This document shows, piece after piece, positions 30,236-31,019 of a stretch of DNA of 31,019 nt. Made by a program: the position numbers and the translations under genes. The notes below the pieces were generated by a model that was not told the origin of the DNA, did not search any database, and was given only the letters and a program-made list of their open reading frames with translations. Position 1 is the first letter of the stretch. The number at the start of each line of letters is the position of its first letter. Origin of the DNA: Aequorivita sp. UBA3180 (GTDB taxonomy: Bacteria > Bacteroidota > Bacteroidia > Flavobacteriales > Flavobacteriaceae); NCBI GenBank assembly GCA_002364215.1, contig DEXQ01000016.1, positions 1 to 31,019 of the forward strand, given 5' to 3'.

Positions 30236-30970
30236 TTTTTTTCTTTGTTTATATTTTCGTTTAGTTCGGATTAGTTTATATCTCAAATCATCATAAAACA
30301 AGCTTATTAATAGAATTATTGCTCCAAAAATCAGAGTGTTTAATTTAAAGTCAAGGCGTGAGTATAGAAATCCACCGACTATTCCACCAAGAAAGAAGAA
30401 GCAAATTATATAAATCCGCAGTTTTATAGTGGCTTTAATTTTTTCTCTATTCGGATGAGATTCAGGAAAGAAGAGTTGCGATAGTTCAATTCCTAAATCG
30501 GTAAAAAGTCCTGTAAGATGTGTTGTTCTTACAATAGCATTTGAAATTTTAGTCACAAATGAGTTTTGAAGTCCCATAGCAAATAGAAGCGAACAAACAA
30601 TTAAGTCAGGATATTTAATTTCTCCAGTATTACTTATGATTGCAATTGATAATAAAATCAAACATTCAATTATTGTTGGTAAAACAAAAACATTGAGCTT
30701 TCTGTTTTCCTTGAATTTTTCGATTAGGAAACTTGATAAAAACGAACCAAAGAGAAAGGAAAAAATATAAAGAAAATAAACTGTTCCTTTCCAAACCTCA
30801 AAATTAGCAACATCACTTATAAAAAGAGCAAAATGTCCTGTTACATTTGTTGTCAATTGTGTAAAAGCCAAAAATCCTGTTACATTCACAATTCCAGCAA
30901 CGAAGGACAAAATCGTGGCAATTCGCAGATTGTGTTTTAAAGTTCTGCTTTTACCTTGATGTCTAAACAT
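30200..30970 (-). CDS. DUF1275 (YoaK-like) integral membrane protein
   Basis: The 256-aa inner-membrane protein has about six hydrophobic segments. The YoaK/DUF1275 hallmarks are present: IATILSFVAGIVNVTGFLAFTQLTTNVTGHFALF near the N-terminus and GLQNSFVTKISNAIVRTTHLTGLFTDLGIELSQLF in the middle. Its function is unknown; the family is widespread and has been linked to transport or stress only by context. The charged C-terminus ends HNTVSYEKH, encoded by the flanking repeat R2 rather than by family sequence, so the present stop was probably acquired at insertion. It is the last gene in the window, with only 49 bp of upstream sequence visible. Confidence 0.87.
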   Translation of the reverse strand: MFRHQGKSRTLKHNLRIATILSFVAGIVNVTGFLAFTQLTTNVTGHFALFISDVANFEVWKGTVYFLYIFSFLFGSFLSSFLIEKFKENRKLNVFVLPTIIECLILLSIAIISNTGEIKYPDLIVCSLLFAMGLQNSFVTKISNAIVRTTHLTGLFTDLGIELSQLFFPESHPNREKIKATIKLRIYIICFFFLGGIVGGFLYSRLDFKLNTLIFGAIILLISLFYDDLRYKLIRTKRKYKQRKKTAHNTVSYEKH

Positions 30971-31019
30971 TTTGTTCCCATTTAGTTCGGTTTTTCATGT
31001 CTTGTCCTGAAATATGGCT

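Overview
The window looks like a chromosomal segment of a Bacteroidota bacterium, most likely family Flavobacteriaceae. Evidence: type IX secretion (T9SS) cargo architecture (a C-terminal PNP-type sorting domain in one secreted protein), a PorD/DUF4835-like gene, a Bacteroidota-type omega subunit, no Shine-Dalgarno sequences, and promoter -7 elements of the TAnnTTTG type. A genus close to Aequorivita is possible, but I cannot establish it from sequence alone. There are 27 protein genes (one cut by the left edge), no rRNA, no recognisable tRNA, no CRISPR array and no intact IS element. No gene-free stretch exceeds about 280 bp.

Layout. 1-1904 (-): the 5' part of a large secreted multidomain protein. 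2057-11874 (-): a dense housekeeping block, in transcription order ligA, a small DUF6913-like gene, dapA, bamD, rpoZ, coaBC, porD, recN, fabI. It covers DNA replication and repair, lysine/peptidoglycan precursors, outer-membrane biogenesis, transcription, coenzyme A and fatty-acid synthesis. 11958-14784 (-): aqpZ, a LOG-family gene, prmC and a GNAT gene. 14813-17360 (+): ribD, a DMT-type permease and a YigZ/IMPACT gene. 17361-17762 (-): a YbgC-like thioesterase, divergent from dnaA. 17968-22084 (+): dnaA, a low-molecular-weight phosphatase, a secreted PQQ-type sugar dehydrogenase and an RsmI-like methyltransferase. 22088-26142 (-): two tandem lysozyme-like secreted proteins, then the dapF-GNAT-mltG operon. 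26402-29419 (+): degP/htrA and a long-form GAPDH. 29590-30970 (-): a DinB-like gene and a DUF1275 membrane protein.

Cell-envelope work recurs: dapA and dapF make meso-diaminopimelate, mltG and the two lysozyme-like proteins act on peptidoglycan, bamD and degP serve outer-membrane protein assembly and quality control, and porD, the left-edge protein and the sugar dehydrogenase belong to type IX secretion.

The less ordinary signals are mostly non-coding. (1) A compact, highly symmetrical 115-bp element at 9691-9805 (hairpin, 14-bp arm, short ORF, 14-bp arm, hairpin). (2) Cassette-like inverted repeats flanking dinB and the DUF1275 gene at the right end, with one gene ending inside the repeat. 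(3) A 19-bp perfect inverted repeat between degP and gap. (4) Several -7 boxes so close to start codons that leaderless transcription is suggested. (5) A cluster of enforced TTG starts. I did not find a convincing new defence or metabolic system; most of the window is conserved core genome.
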